A stretch of 43,969 nt of DNA, taken from positions 1 through 43,969 of IMG/VR virus record IMGVR_UViG_3300046451_001604; one strand, 5' to 3'. The position numbers were made by a program, and so were the translations under genes. The stretch is from a virus. The notes under the pieces are model-generated. The model saw only the letters and a list, made by a program, of their open reading frames with translations, made no database searches and was not told the DNA's origin. Positions 26,837-35,008 of this stretch are shown piece by piece (the stretch's first letter is position 1; each line of letters starts with the position of its first letter).

Positions 26837-28041
26837 TGGCACGATTACAAAATGTTGATCTTAGCAATTCGGTAAATGCTTGGAGACTGAAAACAAACAT
26901 TACTGCTGGATATATTGGCGACTTAGATGATTTGAATACAAATATAACTAATAGTGTTGTAGGGTCAATAAATTCAATTCAGAGTAAATTTATTATTGGC
27001 GGTGAGGTGCAATCATTGGCAAAAACCGCATTAGCATTATCAACTGGTGGGGCTGGTACTTATGCAAGTTTATCTTATGCCGACTCAGGAGGTATTGGTG
27101 GAGGACTTTTCACATTTACATGTAATCCACTTACCCCAAATGATATTCCTAATTTAGATGCTGGAAAAATTACAACTGGTCAATTTCCATCATCTTTTTT
27201 AACCCAAATGGATGCTGGAAATATAACAACTGGAACATTAAACAGTGCTAGGTTACCTTATTTATCCGCAAATCAAACAACTTCTGACGTATTTCATGTT
27301 GATCGTATCCCAAATCTTTCTGCCACTAAAATAACATCAGGAATTCTTGGTCAAGACAGAATTCCGAATATTCCTTCAAGTAAAGTAATATACGATGGTA
27401 CTAAATTACCACTTTCGGCTATGGACCCTGCCCTTGTTAGAAATAATGTATCCACAATATATACTGGAACTAGACTGTATAATGGTACTAGTACGTTTAT
27501 GAATACAGTTACTGTTGGCAGTCCGGGAGCAACACCAGTTAACTCTACTTTTCATGGTCAAATAGATCATGATGGTAATATTATTCCCAGTACTACCGAT
27601 ATATATCAAATCGGTAGTACTGGATTCAAATATGCTGGTGTATATGCCACTACATTTTTTGGTAATGCCACTTCTGCAAACTTCGCTGACCTTGCGGAGA
27701 AGTATACCACAGATGAAGATTATCCAATAGGAACTGTTATGATGGTTAATTTTGATACTAATGGTGAAACCACAAAATGCGGCACTTCTGGTATTCCAGT
27801 TGGGGTTATCTCAGCAAAACCAGCGTTTTTGATGAACGCTGAAGCGGAAGGACAAGCACTTGCTCTTAAAGGTAGGGTTCCTGTTAGAGTATGTGGTCAA
27901 ATTAGAAAAGGTGAGGCTGTTTATACTTGGAAAAATGGGTGTGGTAGTACAGAATTTAATGGCGCACATATGATTGGAATATCACTTGAGACCAGTGATA
28001 TTGAAGATGAAAAAATGATTGAGTGCGTTCTTAAACTTTAA
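26836..28041 (+). CDS. Tail fibre protein with peptidase-G2-like C-terminal domain
   Basis: A 401-residue protein. The N-terminus (SNSVNAWRLKTNITAGYIGD, LDDLNTNITNSVVGSINSIQ) is related to the fibre after the cassette (EVWRNATNTMAEYVGDPDNL). The middle has repeated fibre turns (ITTGQFPSSFL, ITTGTLNSARLP, ITSGILGQDRIP). The C-terminus (SANFADLAEKYTTDEDYPIG, GVISAKPAFLMN, GRVPVRVCGQIRKGEAVYTW) resembles the peptidase-G2/intramolecular-chaperone domain of phage fibres. Likely a host-recognition fibre. It is the last gene before the accessory cassette. Confidence 0.72.
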   Translation: MARLQNVDLSNSVNAWRLKTNITAGYIGDLDDLNTNITNSVVGSINSIQSKFIIGGEVQSLAKTALALSTGGAGTYASLSYADSGGIGGGLFTFTCNPLTPNDIPNLDAGKITTGQFPSSFLTQMDAGNITTGTLNSARLPYLSANQTTSDVFHVDRIPNLSATKITSGILGQDRIPNIPSSKVIYDGTKLPLSAMDPALVRNNVSTIYTGTRLYNGTSTFMNTVTVGSPGATPVNSTFHGQIDHDGNIIPSTTDIYQIGSTGFKYAGVYATTFFGNATSANFADLAEKYTTDEDYPIGTVMMVNFDTNGETTKCGTSGIPVGVISAKPAFLMNAEAEGQALALKGRVPVRVCGQIRKGEAVYTWKNGCGSTEFNGAHMIGISLETSDIEDEKMIECVLKL

Positions 28042-28049
28042 ATTGTCTA

Positions 28050-28078
28050 TTGACATTCTAAATTATAAGGTTTATAAT
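28050..28078 (+). promoter_or_regulatory. Sigma70-type promoter of the radical-SAM cassette
   Basis: TTGACA (28050-28055), a 17-base spacer, then TATAAT (28073-28078), between a late fibre gene and the first cassette gene. The start codon at 28105 lies 27 bases downstream and AGAGGAT is its ribosome binding site. Same geometry as the gp32 promoter and unlike the TATAAATA late boxes. It implies that host-type polymerase reads the cassette, perhaps earlier than the surrounding late genes. Confidence 0.8.
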
Positions 28079-28104
28079 AACTTTAGTCATTAGAGGATTT
28101 TGTT

Positions 28105-28623
28105 ATGATCACTAAAAGTCAATTCTTGAGTATAATCTCAAGTGATATTGCATATGAGCAAAATATGGTCTATGCCATAGACGAAAATGGTAGAGAACAT
28201 CTCATGAAAAATTTTGCAGATACACTTGCAAATAAAGATACAAATTCAATAAAAATTGAAAGAATGGAAGCATACAACTCGGAAATTTTTTCTTATTGTT
28301 TAGAACTAGAAGATATGTATGAGCATAGTGGTCCAATAACATGTCATTTATTTTATGCTGAAAAAAATACTCATTCATTCAAAAAACATACTGATCCAGA
28401 TAATGTTGTTATATATTGTTGTGAAGGTATGAAAACTATAGCAATGGAAGGTCATACTATGGGCGGTGAACCAGTATTTACTTTGACGGCGGGTACAAGA
28501 TTACATATTCCTGCAAATACTCCACATCAAGCATTTAATGAACATGAAGCAATTACTTTAAGTTTTGGTCTAGAAAAATTTATAGAGGATAAAATAAATA
28601 GTGTTTTGGTCAGTATATCTTAA
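28105..28623 (+). CDS. Cupin-fold protein, possible Fe(II)-dependent oxygenase
   Basis: A 172-residue protein. The C-terminal half is a cupin barrel: HTDPDNVVIYCCEGMKTI, then LTAGTRLHIPANTPHQAFNE. His95 and Asp97 (HTD) with His141 (PHQ) form a plausible 2-His-1-carboxylate metal site, as in Fe(II) oxygenases of the cupin/JmjC type. The N-terminal about 70 residues are not recognised. First gene of the cassette; its end overlaps the radical-SAM gene by 23 bases. A hydroxylase of a peptide side chain is one possibility; a non-catalytic binding cupin is another. Confidence 0.65.
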   Translation: MITKSQFLSIISSDIAYEQNMVYAIDENGREHLMKNFADTLANKDTNSIKIERMEAYNSEIFSYCLELEDMYEHSGPITCHLFYAEKNTHSFKKHTDPDNVVIYCCEGMKTIAMEGHTMGGEPVFTLTAGTRLHIPANTPHQAFNEHEAITLSFGLEKFIEDKINSVLVSIS

Positions 28624-29620
28624 AACCACAGAAACTTGTCAATTAAACTGTAAGCACTGTTTTACTTCTGGTAGCAATGGTGCTAAAATTTATTGGAATA
28701 CTGATAAGATAGTTGATTGGATACATAGATTTCGTGAAGAAAAACCTGCGAAGGGTGATGGTATTCATTTAGAGTTTCATGGCGGCGAACCATTTCTTGT
28801 ACCTGTAGGGCAAATGAGAAAGGTATATGATGCTTGTGATGGTCTTTGGGATAATATGAGTTGGGGTGCAACAACCAATTTAGTGTATAAATTAAAAGAT
28901 CAACATAGAGAATTTATAAAAGGTCCACTTAGAAATAGATTGGGAACTTCATGGGACAGAAAAATAAGATTTGATAATCAAAGACAATATAACTTATGGC
29001 ATAAAAATGTCAAGTCTCTTTTAGCAGATGGTGTAACTATACGTTTGTTTATTAGTCTTACTAAAGATACTTTAGAAAAAGACCCTATTGTATTATTGAG
29101 ATGGTGTAGAAGATTAGGGGTTCAAGAGGTATCTTTAGAGAGATTGACTAATAATGGTTCAGCGCGTGAAGCATCAGAAATATTTCCATCAAATAAAGAG
29201 TTAGATGCTTATTTTTTGAAAATGCATCAACAAAGTGAAGAATATGGGGCGCGAGAATGGTTTGAAAATGATTTTTTTGAAAATATATATGCTAAATTTG
29301 AGAAAACTCTTACGACATGTGGTACTTTTTGTAGAGATTGTGAAACAAAACTATTCACAATAAACGGTGATGGTACAATAAGTGGTTGTCCAAATTCAGC
29401 ACCAGAATTTCAGTTCGGAACTTTAGATGATTCCATTAAAACTCTTATAAATAGTCCTAGAAGAATAAGAACTATTATTGAAGAAAAGATGAGAAACCCC
29501 AATTGTCTCTCTTGTCCTGTTGCAAAATATTGCGGTGGTGATTGTCACCAATTAGGATGGGAAGGTGATGTATGTGGCGCACCTAAAAGTTTAATGATGG
29601 AATTGGCAAAGAATGTCTAG
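28601..29620 (+). CDS. Radical-SAM protein with SPASM-like domain (rSAM 1)
   Basis: A 339-residue protein. The [4Fe-4S] SAM motif is CQLNCKHC (Cys13, Cys17, Cys20), and EFHGGEPFLV is the GGE SAM-binding motif. The C-terminus has many cysteines (CGTFCRDC, GTISGCPNS, CLSCPVAKYCGGDCHQ), typical of SPASM auxiliary cluster domains of peptide-modifying enzymes. The start is GTG at 28601, inside the cupin gene, with AGAGGAT upstream. It lies directly before the Cys-His-tailed protein, which makes that protein the prime substrate candidate. Confidence 0.85.
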   Translation: MFWSVYLKTTETCQLNCKHCFTSGSNGAKIYWNTDKIVDWIHRFREEKPAKGDGIHLEFHGGEPFLVPVGQMRKVYDACDGLWDNMSWGATTNLVYKLKDQHREFIKGPLRNRLGTSWDRKIRFDNQRQYNLWHKNVKSLLADGVTIRLFISLTKDTLEKDPIVLLRWCRRLGVQEVSLERLTNNGSAREASEIFPSNKELDAYFLKMHQQSEEYGAREWFENDFFENIYAKFEKTLTTCGTFCRDCETKLFTINGDGTISGCPNSAPEFQFGTLDDSIKTLINSPRRIRTIIEEKMRNPNCLSCPVAKYCGGDCHQLGWEGDVCGAPKSLMMELAKNV

Positions 29621-29630
29621 GAGATAAAGA

Positions 29631-30500
29631 ATGACGATATCAGACCCTATTACAGAAAATCCTGTAGTTACAAAATACAGACAGTTTGTGACTGATAGAA
29701 TTAATAATCAAATCGTGTATGGAGATGATAATTTACCAAAGCGAAGTATGGCTTCGTTTTTTAATGGAACAACAGATGGAATTGTATCGAATCCTGATCT
29801 TTTTGATGGGCCAATTGATGCTGCAAATATATTTGCTATTCTTTTGAATGATGTTAACAAATATACTAGAGTTAGAAGATTTAACGCGAATATTACAGTT
29901 ACTGGTGGTTCACCTACTGGTAATACACCTATTCCAGCCGTAAATACTTCTGCGAATAATGCCGCAAATTTAGAAAAAGCGTTCGCTTGTGAGTGGGTTA
30001 CGACAGTGAATTCAGGAATTAAAACAGTTCCTATTGGTACAACAGGGCCATGGGATAATAAATCTTGGGCTAATGATTTTTATGCAAAACACAATACTTT
30101 AGGTATCCAAGATTATGATGCTATTCAAATCGCACTAGACTCATCTGGATCATTTATCTCAGCGGTAGCACATAGTGATGTTGGAAATGCTTGCATAAAA
30201 GCAACACAAAAATATGCTGTGACAATCAAAATCCCTGCACTGGTGGGGAGCAGTAAATCATATAATGATATTGGTATTCTGACAGCAAAACATTCATTTG
30301 AAATTGATTCGGCAGATGTTGATCACTCTATGATTGTCCAAGGAGATGTTATGGATGACGCCGACTTTGAACAATTATTCAATAATCTTTATACAGCATG
30401 GGAGACTGTTGCACTGGGTTCCTCACCAATTAATTATAAAGAAGTAGTTTGTCATGCAAATTGTCATGCAAGTTGCCATTCATCAAGAAATAGGAGATAA
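29631..30500 (+). CDS. Protein with C-terminal Cys-His repeat tail; candidate modified substrate
   Basis: A 289-residue protein. The N-terminal about 260 residues look like a folded, beta-rich, fibre- or virion-like protein (SDPITENPVVTKYRQFVTD, ITVTGGSPTGNTPIPAVNT). The last 18 residues are VVCHANCHASCHSSRNRR: three CH dipeptides at exact four-residue spacing (Cys274, 278, 282), then a Ser/Arg end. Only one or two cysteines occur elsewhere. AGGAGATAAA just before the ATG gives strong translation. Being embedded among radical-SAM and oxygenase genes, the tail resembles a RiPP core. Function inferred; metal binding by the unmodified tail is an alternative. Confidence 0.7.
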   Translation: MTISDPITENPVVTKYRQFVTDRINNQIVYGDDNLPKRSMASFFNGTTDGIVSNPDLFDGPIDAANIFAILLNDVNKYTRVRRFNANITVTGGSPTGNTPIPAVNTSANNAANLEKAFACEWVTTVNSGIKTVPIGTTGPWDNKSWANDFYAKHNTLGIQDYDAIQIALDSSGSFISAVAHSDVGNACIKATQKYAVTIKIPALVGSSKSYNDIGILTAKHSFEIDSADVDHSMIVQGDVMDDADFEQLFNNLYTAWETVALGSSPINYKEVVCHANCHASCHSSRNRR

Positions 30501-30507
30501 TTTTATT

Positions 30508-31161
30508 ATGAGTAATCATGTTACAGTGACTGCACCATTGGGTATTGACGATTTGCAGAAATATTTTTCTGATGACAGTATTAATTTTATTATTGACTAT
30601 GAAAATAGTGAGTTACAAGGCGAGAAATTACTTGTATATTTAAGTAACTTAGAGTTACCTTGTGATATTAAAACTGAAGGAAAGGATTTAGAGAACCTTG
30701 CGAAAATTTATCTTCAGTTTCCACAAATATTAAATATTAAAGTTTTAGAAGAATTTATTCTTGAGGTTCTTTTGGTAAGAAAAAACCTATCTTTAGAGTG
30801 TTTAGGTTGCTATCAAGATTTTATTAATGATAATGAAGAAGTGATTGATATTTGGATTAAAAAATTGGATTCATTGACACTCTATAATATGTATATTATC
30901 CAAGATGATGAAATGAAAGATTGGGTATTATCGTATAAAGAAGATGATACAGATGATATAAAGGGTATAAATTTCGTATCTTTGTTGAAACATGAAGATT
31001 TTTATTATTACTATAACGGTTTAGATGAAAAAAACTTGACCTATTATTCAAAATATTTTAATGAATATATGTTTAACGGAAAGAGTTTATTTGATTATTG
31101 GTCTTATAAAAAAAATCCACTTTTCTTATTGACTTGGGGAGTTGGCGCAGGAGAAGTTTAA
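30508..31161 (+). CDS. Cassette protein, unknown function
   Basis: A 217-residue acidic, helix-rich protein (DDLQKYFSDDSINFIIDYEN, LEEFILEVLLVRKNLSLECL). ATG 30508 was chosen because AGGAGA, encoded in the last codons of the preceding gene, is correctly spaced. An ATG at 30454 in the same frame would overlap the Cys-His tail codons. It ends LLTWGVGAGEV. No domain recognised. It sits between the candidate substrate and the second radical-SAM gene, so it could be a partner or recognition protein. Confidence 0.6.
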   Translation: MSNHVTVTAPLGIDDLQKYFSDDSINFIIDYENSELQGEKLLVYLSNLELPCDIKTEGKDLENLAKIYLQFPQILNIKVLEEFILEVLLVRKNLSLECLGCYQDFINDNEEVIDIWIKKLDSLTLYNMYIIQDDEMKDWVLSYKEDDTDDIKGINFVSLLKHEDFYYYYNGLDEKNLTYYSKYFNEYMFNGKSLFDYWSYKKNPLFLLTWGVGAGEV

Positions 31162-32202
31162 TTGGATTTAGTAGATTTTATTTTAAGAGATAAGAGAGAC
31201 AAACAACAAGAATACACAATTCATTTATTTGAATTTTGTAATCTGTCTTGTCCATTTTGCTGGCAAGACCACGACAACATTGTGGGTATTGATACGGTAT
31301 TAGACAAGTTGGAATCAATAGAAAAGTTTTTTCAAAAAGAGATGCGGAAACATGTAGTTTTAAACATCATGGGTGGTGAAATTTTTGCCGATGAGATTTT
31401 TGATGAAAAACTAAAAAATGATTATATTTCTCTTGCACAAGGCATAACAGACTTAGGAAAAAAATATAAGTTTGAGAGCATAGGTATTAATTGGGTTACT
31501 AACCTTGTAATTAGTAAAAGAGACTATGTGCGCGATCTATTGAAGGCGTGTAGAGATATGGGGTGCAAATCCAAACTCGTAACTTCATATGACCCTAGAG
31601 GTAGATTTAACAAACCAAACTTAGAGATTTTCAAAGAAAATGTATATGATTTCTGGGATGATTTAGAAGGCATAGGAGTCCTTCTTACTAAATCAAATAT
31701 CAAATATTGGTTAAGTGATCCAAAAGATTTTATGCACGAATTATATCATAAGGGTGTTAAAGTTTATGCTGATTACTACATGCCTGATTGTCAGGCAGAA
31801 AGAAGTATGCCGACAGACAAAGAGCATTATGATATTTTCACGCATTTTATAGATAAGTATCCTAAAATTGAGCCTATTCGTTCTTGGATAGAAAATGAGC
31901 GTAATGTTGTTTCATGCAGATCATCTAAATTAGTTCTTGAGGATGGAACCATGTGTTTGTGTGGAAATCTTGTTCAAGAGCCAAGAGATAAAGCGATGTA
32001 CAAAACAGACATACAGAAGGCTAATAACAAACCTATTGAAAAGGCTTTCCTTGAAAAGTATAATTGCTCTACTTGTGAATATTTTCATAGATGTACTCTT
32101 GGGTGTTTCATGGCACATGATTATAAATATGCAGAAGAGGTTTTTGATGAATGTGTCTATAAAATGACACATAGATACATTGAAAATAAAGGATTAAGAT
32201 GA
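31162..32202 (+). CDS. Radical-SAM protein with Cys-rich C-terminus (rSAM 2)
   Basis: A 346-residue protein. The cluster motif is CNLSCPFC (Cys26, Cys30, Cys33) and NIMGGEIFAD is the GGE motif. The C-terminal part has VSCRSSKLVLEDGTMCLCGN and CSTCEYFHRCTLGC, a SPASM-like auxiliary cluster region. The start is TTG, directly after the previous stop; GGAGAAG seven bases upstream supports it. Probably a peptide- or protein-modifying radical-SAM enzyme. Confidence 0.8.
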   Translation: MDLVDFILRDKRDKQQEYTIHLFEFCNLSCPFCWQDHDNIVGIDTVLDKLESIEKFFQKEMRKHVVLNIMGGEIFADEIFDEKLKNDYISLAQGITDLGKKYKFESIGINWVTNLVISKRDYVRDLLKACRDMGCKSKLVTSYDPRGRFNKPNLEIFKENVYDFWDDLEGIGVLLTKSNIKYWLSDPKDFMHELYHKGVKVYADYYMPDCQAERSMPTDKEHYDIFTHFIDKYPKIEPIRSWIENERNVVSCRSSKLVLEDGTMCLCGNLVQEPRDKAMYKTDIQKANNKPIEKAFLEKYNCSTCEYFHRCTLGCFMAHDYKYAEEVFDECVYKMTHRYIENKGLR

Positions 32203-32203
32203 G

Positions 32204-32839
32204 ATGTTTTTTTATAAAAATGGCGATAAATCTCCAATTAGCCAATCCTTTATAAATAGATTTCCAACAAGAAAAAGATTAACTAATCCAATTAAAGAAA
32301 TTGATATAGAGTATAATGTATGCCATACAGTATTTGATTATTTAGTTGATACTAAATTACCACCATGCATTCATTTTTTAGATAATTTTTTGAGAAGTGA
32401 AGTGTACGTGTTTAGTGTTCCACTATCAAGTAATTTATTATCTAAAGTTAATAGTAAATCTATGATGGAAGATTATACTACTCAATTTACTGGATCACCC
32501 AAAACAGTAGTAAATAATGATTATGAGTTAGGATGGATTGGCATAGAGAAAACTAAAAATTATACAATAATGTCAAATATTCAAATAAATGGAATTTATA
32601 GAGATTGCTTAACCAGAAGGCAAGAAATAGATTTTTATAAAACTATGATCAAGTTTTGTAAAGGTGAAATATTGAATATGCCAATTTATGTGCCTACAGC
32701 CGAAACACTATACACACAAATGAAAAAAAACCCTGCACATCCTGATAGTGCTATAATGGAAACACCTTACACATCTAAGGTTTTAAAGGGGTTCACAAAG
32801 ATACAATTTATGAATATGGAGTTTTATAAAAATGATTAA
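32204..32839 (+). CDS. Cassette protein, unknown function
   Basis: A 211-residue soluble protein starting MFFYKNGDKSPISQSF, with KLPPCIHFLDNFLRSEVYVF and YELGWIGIEKTKNYTIMSNI. No domain recognised. A TATAAATA string at 32251-32258 lies within its coding sequence and is probably chance. It overlaps the next radical-SAM gene by eight bases. Confidence 0.6.
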   Translation: MFFYKNGDKSPISQSFINRFPTRKRLTNPIKEIDIEYNVCHTVFDYLVDTKLPPCIHFLDNFLRSEVYVFSVPLSSNLLSKVNSKSMMEDYTTQFTGSPKTVVNNDYELGWIGIEKTKNYTIMSNIQINGIYRDCLTRRQEIDFYKTMIKFCKGEILNMPIYVPTAETLYTQMKKNPAHPDSAIMETPYTSKVLKGFTKIQFMNMEFYKND

Positions 32840-34499
32840 AGTAGGTTATGTGAATCCAACAGGAATACCCTCAAGAGCAGAATTTAACTATCATTGGATG
32901 CTTTTTAAATGTTTTTATGAAGATTATGGAAAATATCCAGAAAAAGTTACTTGGGTGGAGCCAATATTCAAATGGAATGAAGTTACAATACAAGATTGTT
33001 TGGATAATGTTAAAGGGTGTTCCATTGTATTTTTTACCAACTATGTTTGGAATTATAAAATTAACCAAAGGATACGAAATGGTCTTGATCCAGATACCAT
33101 AGTAGTTATGGGTGGGCCTCAACAAGACCCTGATATAATAAAAGATTATGACTATGTTGCAGACCCTCTTGCTCCAGGAGAAATATTTGTACAATACTTT
33201 CTTGATATGTATCTAGAGGATTCTGTTGATAAGAAAAAGATTCCATTTTATTTGGGTAGTTCTTTAAAAATTCCTCTTCCATTTGGACATACGAATGTAT
33301 ATAGGAGGTGTGAAGATTATTTTACCAAAGAATATGAACACTTCATAAAAAATATAGACCTATATGAGCGAATAACATTGATATATGAAAGCACTAGAGG
33401 ATGCCCATTTAAGTGTTCTTATTGCGAGTGGGGTGGTGGTACTGGCACAAAGGTTTTAAAAAAACCTATGAATATCATAAAAGATGAAATGGAATTTATA
33501 GGGGGCTTTAAGGGTGTGCATATCGATTTGTGTGATGCTAATACAGGAATGTTTAAAGAACGCGACAGAGAAATGATGATGCACATGGTAAATAATGGAG
33601 TTCAAATTGGTGAAAATCTATCGGTATTAAAAACTTTAAAATTGGAGCAGAAAAAAGAAATGCTTGATTTTATGATTGAGCATGATATTACTCGCCAAGT
33701 CATCAGTATTAGTTTACAGTCTATTTCAGAAGAAGCGAGAAGAATAGCAAATAGAAGAGACCTTAATGTTGAAGAAACCTATGAATTGGTAGATCATTTA
33801 ACTAGTAAATGGAATAATTTTAAAGAAAAAGAATTATGGTTAGATTTAGAATTAATTTTAGCAATGCCAGGGTCTACATTAAAAGATTTTTACGAAGAAT
33901 TTAAAGTATATTATAGAGTTGGATATAATGAAGGAAAGGATTGGGAAGAATGGAAAGGTCTTGATGTATGGGCAGACACTAGATATCCTTATATGGTTTT
34001 ACCAGCAACTGAAACTGCTAGTAAAGAATATCAAGAAAAATATAAAATAAAAACATCAAAGGTACTGACACAATTTGATGGCAACTATAGTGGAAAATGG
34101 GATGATGTTGAAGTAAATCCAATATATGGTGATGTGTCATACGAATATGATACTATAGTTGAATGTTTTTCATATACGTTTGAAGAATATTTAGAAATGT
34201 TCATAATGAATTTATTCACACCACATGTGGGTTTAAGTTTTATAAAAGAATATACCAATTATGAAAACGTGAGTGAAGTGGCAAAAGAGTTGTGGAATAT
34301 ATTGAACGATATACCAATGTTTTTTGTTTACAAAGAACTGATAAGAAATATATTTCTTGATAATAATTCTCATAGTATAGATAAGTTTGAAGTGGGTAGT
34401 TTTAAAGGCAAAGATATTGTAAATGAAATGAAACTCTTACTAGATAAGAATGAAGAAATGGTAAAGGAAAGATTAGATGAATTCTGTAGAAATTTATGA
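32832..34499 (+). CDS. Cobalamin-binding-type radical-SAM protein (rSAM 3)
   Basis: A 555-residue protein. Residues about 1-140 look like a B12-binding Rossmann domain (GCSIVFFTNYVWNYKINQ, DTIVVMGGPQQDP, YDYVADPLAPGEIFVQYF). The DxHxxG base-off histidine motif is not seen. The radical-SAM cluster motif is CPFKCSYC (Cys191, Cys195, Cys198) after LIYESTRG, with HIDLCDANTGMFKERDRE typical of the family. B12-radical-SAM enzymes often methylate unactivated carbons. The substrate is unknown; the cassette suggests a protein or peptide. Confidence 0.82.
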   Translation: MIKVGYVNPTGIPSRAEFNYHWMLFKCFYEDYGKYPEKVTWVEPIFKWNEVTIQDCLDNVKGCSIVFFTNYVWNYKINQRIRNGLDPDTIVVMGGPQQDPDIIKDYDYVADPLAPGEIFVQYFLDMYLEDSVDKKKIPFYLGSSLKIPLPFGHTNVYRRCEDYFTKEYEHFIKNIDLYERITLIYESTRGCPFKCSYCEWGGGTGTKVLKKPMNIIKDEMEFIGGFKGVHIDLCDANTGMFKERDREMMMHMVNNGVQIGENLSVLKTLKLEQKKEMLDFMIEHDITRQVISISLQSISEEARRIANRRDLNVEETYELVDHLTSKWNNFKEKELWLDLELILAMPGSTLKDFYEEFKVYYRVGYNEGKDWEEWKGLDVWADTRYPYMVLPATETASKEYQEKYKIKTSKVLTQFDGNYSGKWDDVEVNPIYGDVSYEYDTIVECFSYTFEEYLEMFIMNLFTPHVGLSFIKEYTNYENVSEVAKELWNILNDIPMFFVYKELIRNIFLDNNSHSIDKFEVGSFKGKDIVNEMKLLLDKNEEMVKERLDEFCRNL

Positions 34500-35007
34500 C
34501 GATTTTTTGAATCAAGAACAAATTAATGATATACGAAATATGTTTTCTTTTGATAAGTCGGCAATGGATGATCTTCCAAGATTTAATATGCAAAAAAATA
34601 TGGCAATAAATATTAAAAATCATATGGACGATTTTCCAAATTTAAATAAAGCAAAAACTATTGCATTATGTAAAGATTCAAATATAGGTAAAATTGCTAT
34701 ATCACATTTAATTAAGATTGTCAAGTATGAAGAAGATAATAATGAAAATATGATTTGGGAACCACATCATGATGGAACAGAGTCTAAAATCATTACTTTA
34801 TTTTTTATAGATATAGATGATAATGGTTGGCAAGGTGGTGAGTTAGATATTTATGATTCTCTTGATATTTTTCAATATCCAAAAAATAAGACTAGAATAC
34901 AACCAAAAGTGGGTAGGTTAGTAGTTTTTAATAGTTCTATGGTACATTGTATTAGACCTTATTTTGGCTCTAAACCAAGAATGACTGTAAGTGTGGGTTG
35001 GGAATAA
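34477..35007 (+). CDS. Fe(II)/2-oxoglutarate oxygenase, prolyl-hydroxylase-like
   Basis: A 176-residue protein. The pattern EIYDDFLNQEQINDIRNMF, EPHHDGTESKIITLFFIDID, GGELDIY, VGRLVVFNSSMVHCIRPYFG, PRMTVSVGW is the classic 2OG-Fe(II) oxygenase barrel. Fe ligands are His97, Asp99 (HxD) and His157; Arg168 would bind 2-oxoglutarate. It likely hydroxylates a peptide or small molecule. The gene starts inside the end of the B12-radical-SAM gene with AAAGGAAAG upstream. Confidence 0.85.
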   Translation: MNSVEIYDDFLNQEQINDIRNMFSFDKSAMDDLPRFNMQKNMAINIKNHMDDFPNLNKAKTIALCKDSNIGKIAISHLIKIVKYEEDNNENMIWEPHHDGTESKIITLFFIDIDDNGWQGGELDIYDSLDIFQYPKNKTRIQPKVGRLVVFNSSMVHCIRPYFGSKPRMTVSVGWE

Positions 35008-35008
35008 A

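Noticed and set aside
28041-28105. Recombination (attachment) repeats flanking the cassette
   Set aside because: I compared the ends near 28041-28105 and 38440-38500 by eye and saw no convincing shared direct repeat; the related fibre N-termini on both sides are only distantly similar at DNA level. No integrase or transposase is present.
32251-32258. TATAAATA as a late promoter within the 32204 gene
   Set aside because: In DNA this AT-rich several chance copies of the 8-mer are expected, and no gene start lies at the usual distance downstream.
32871-33194. A 107-codon minus-strand ORF
   Set aside because: It lies wholly opposite the B12-binding domain of the radical-SAM gene and has low-complexity Phe/Ile-rich composition.
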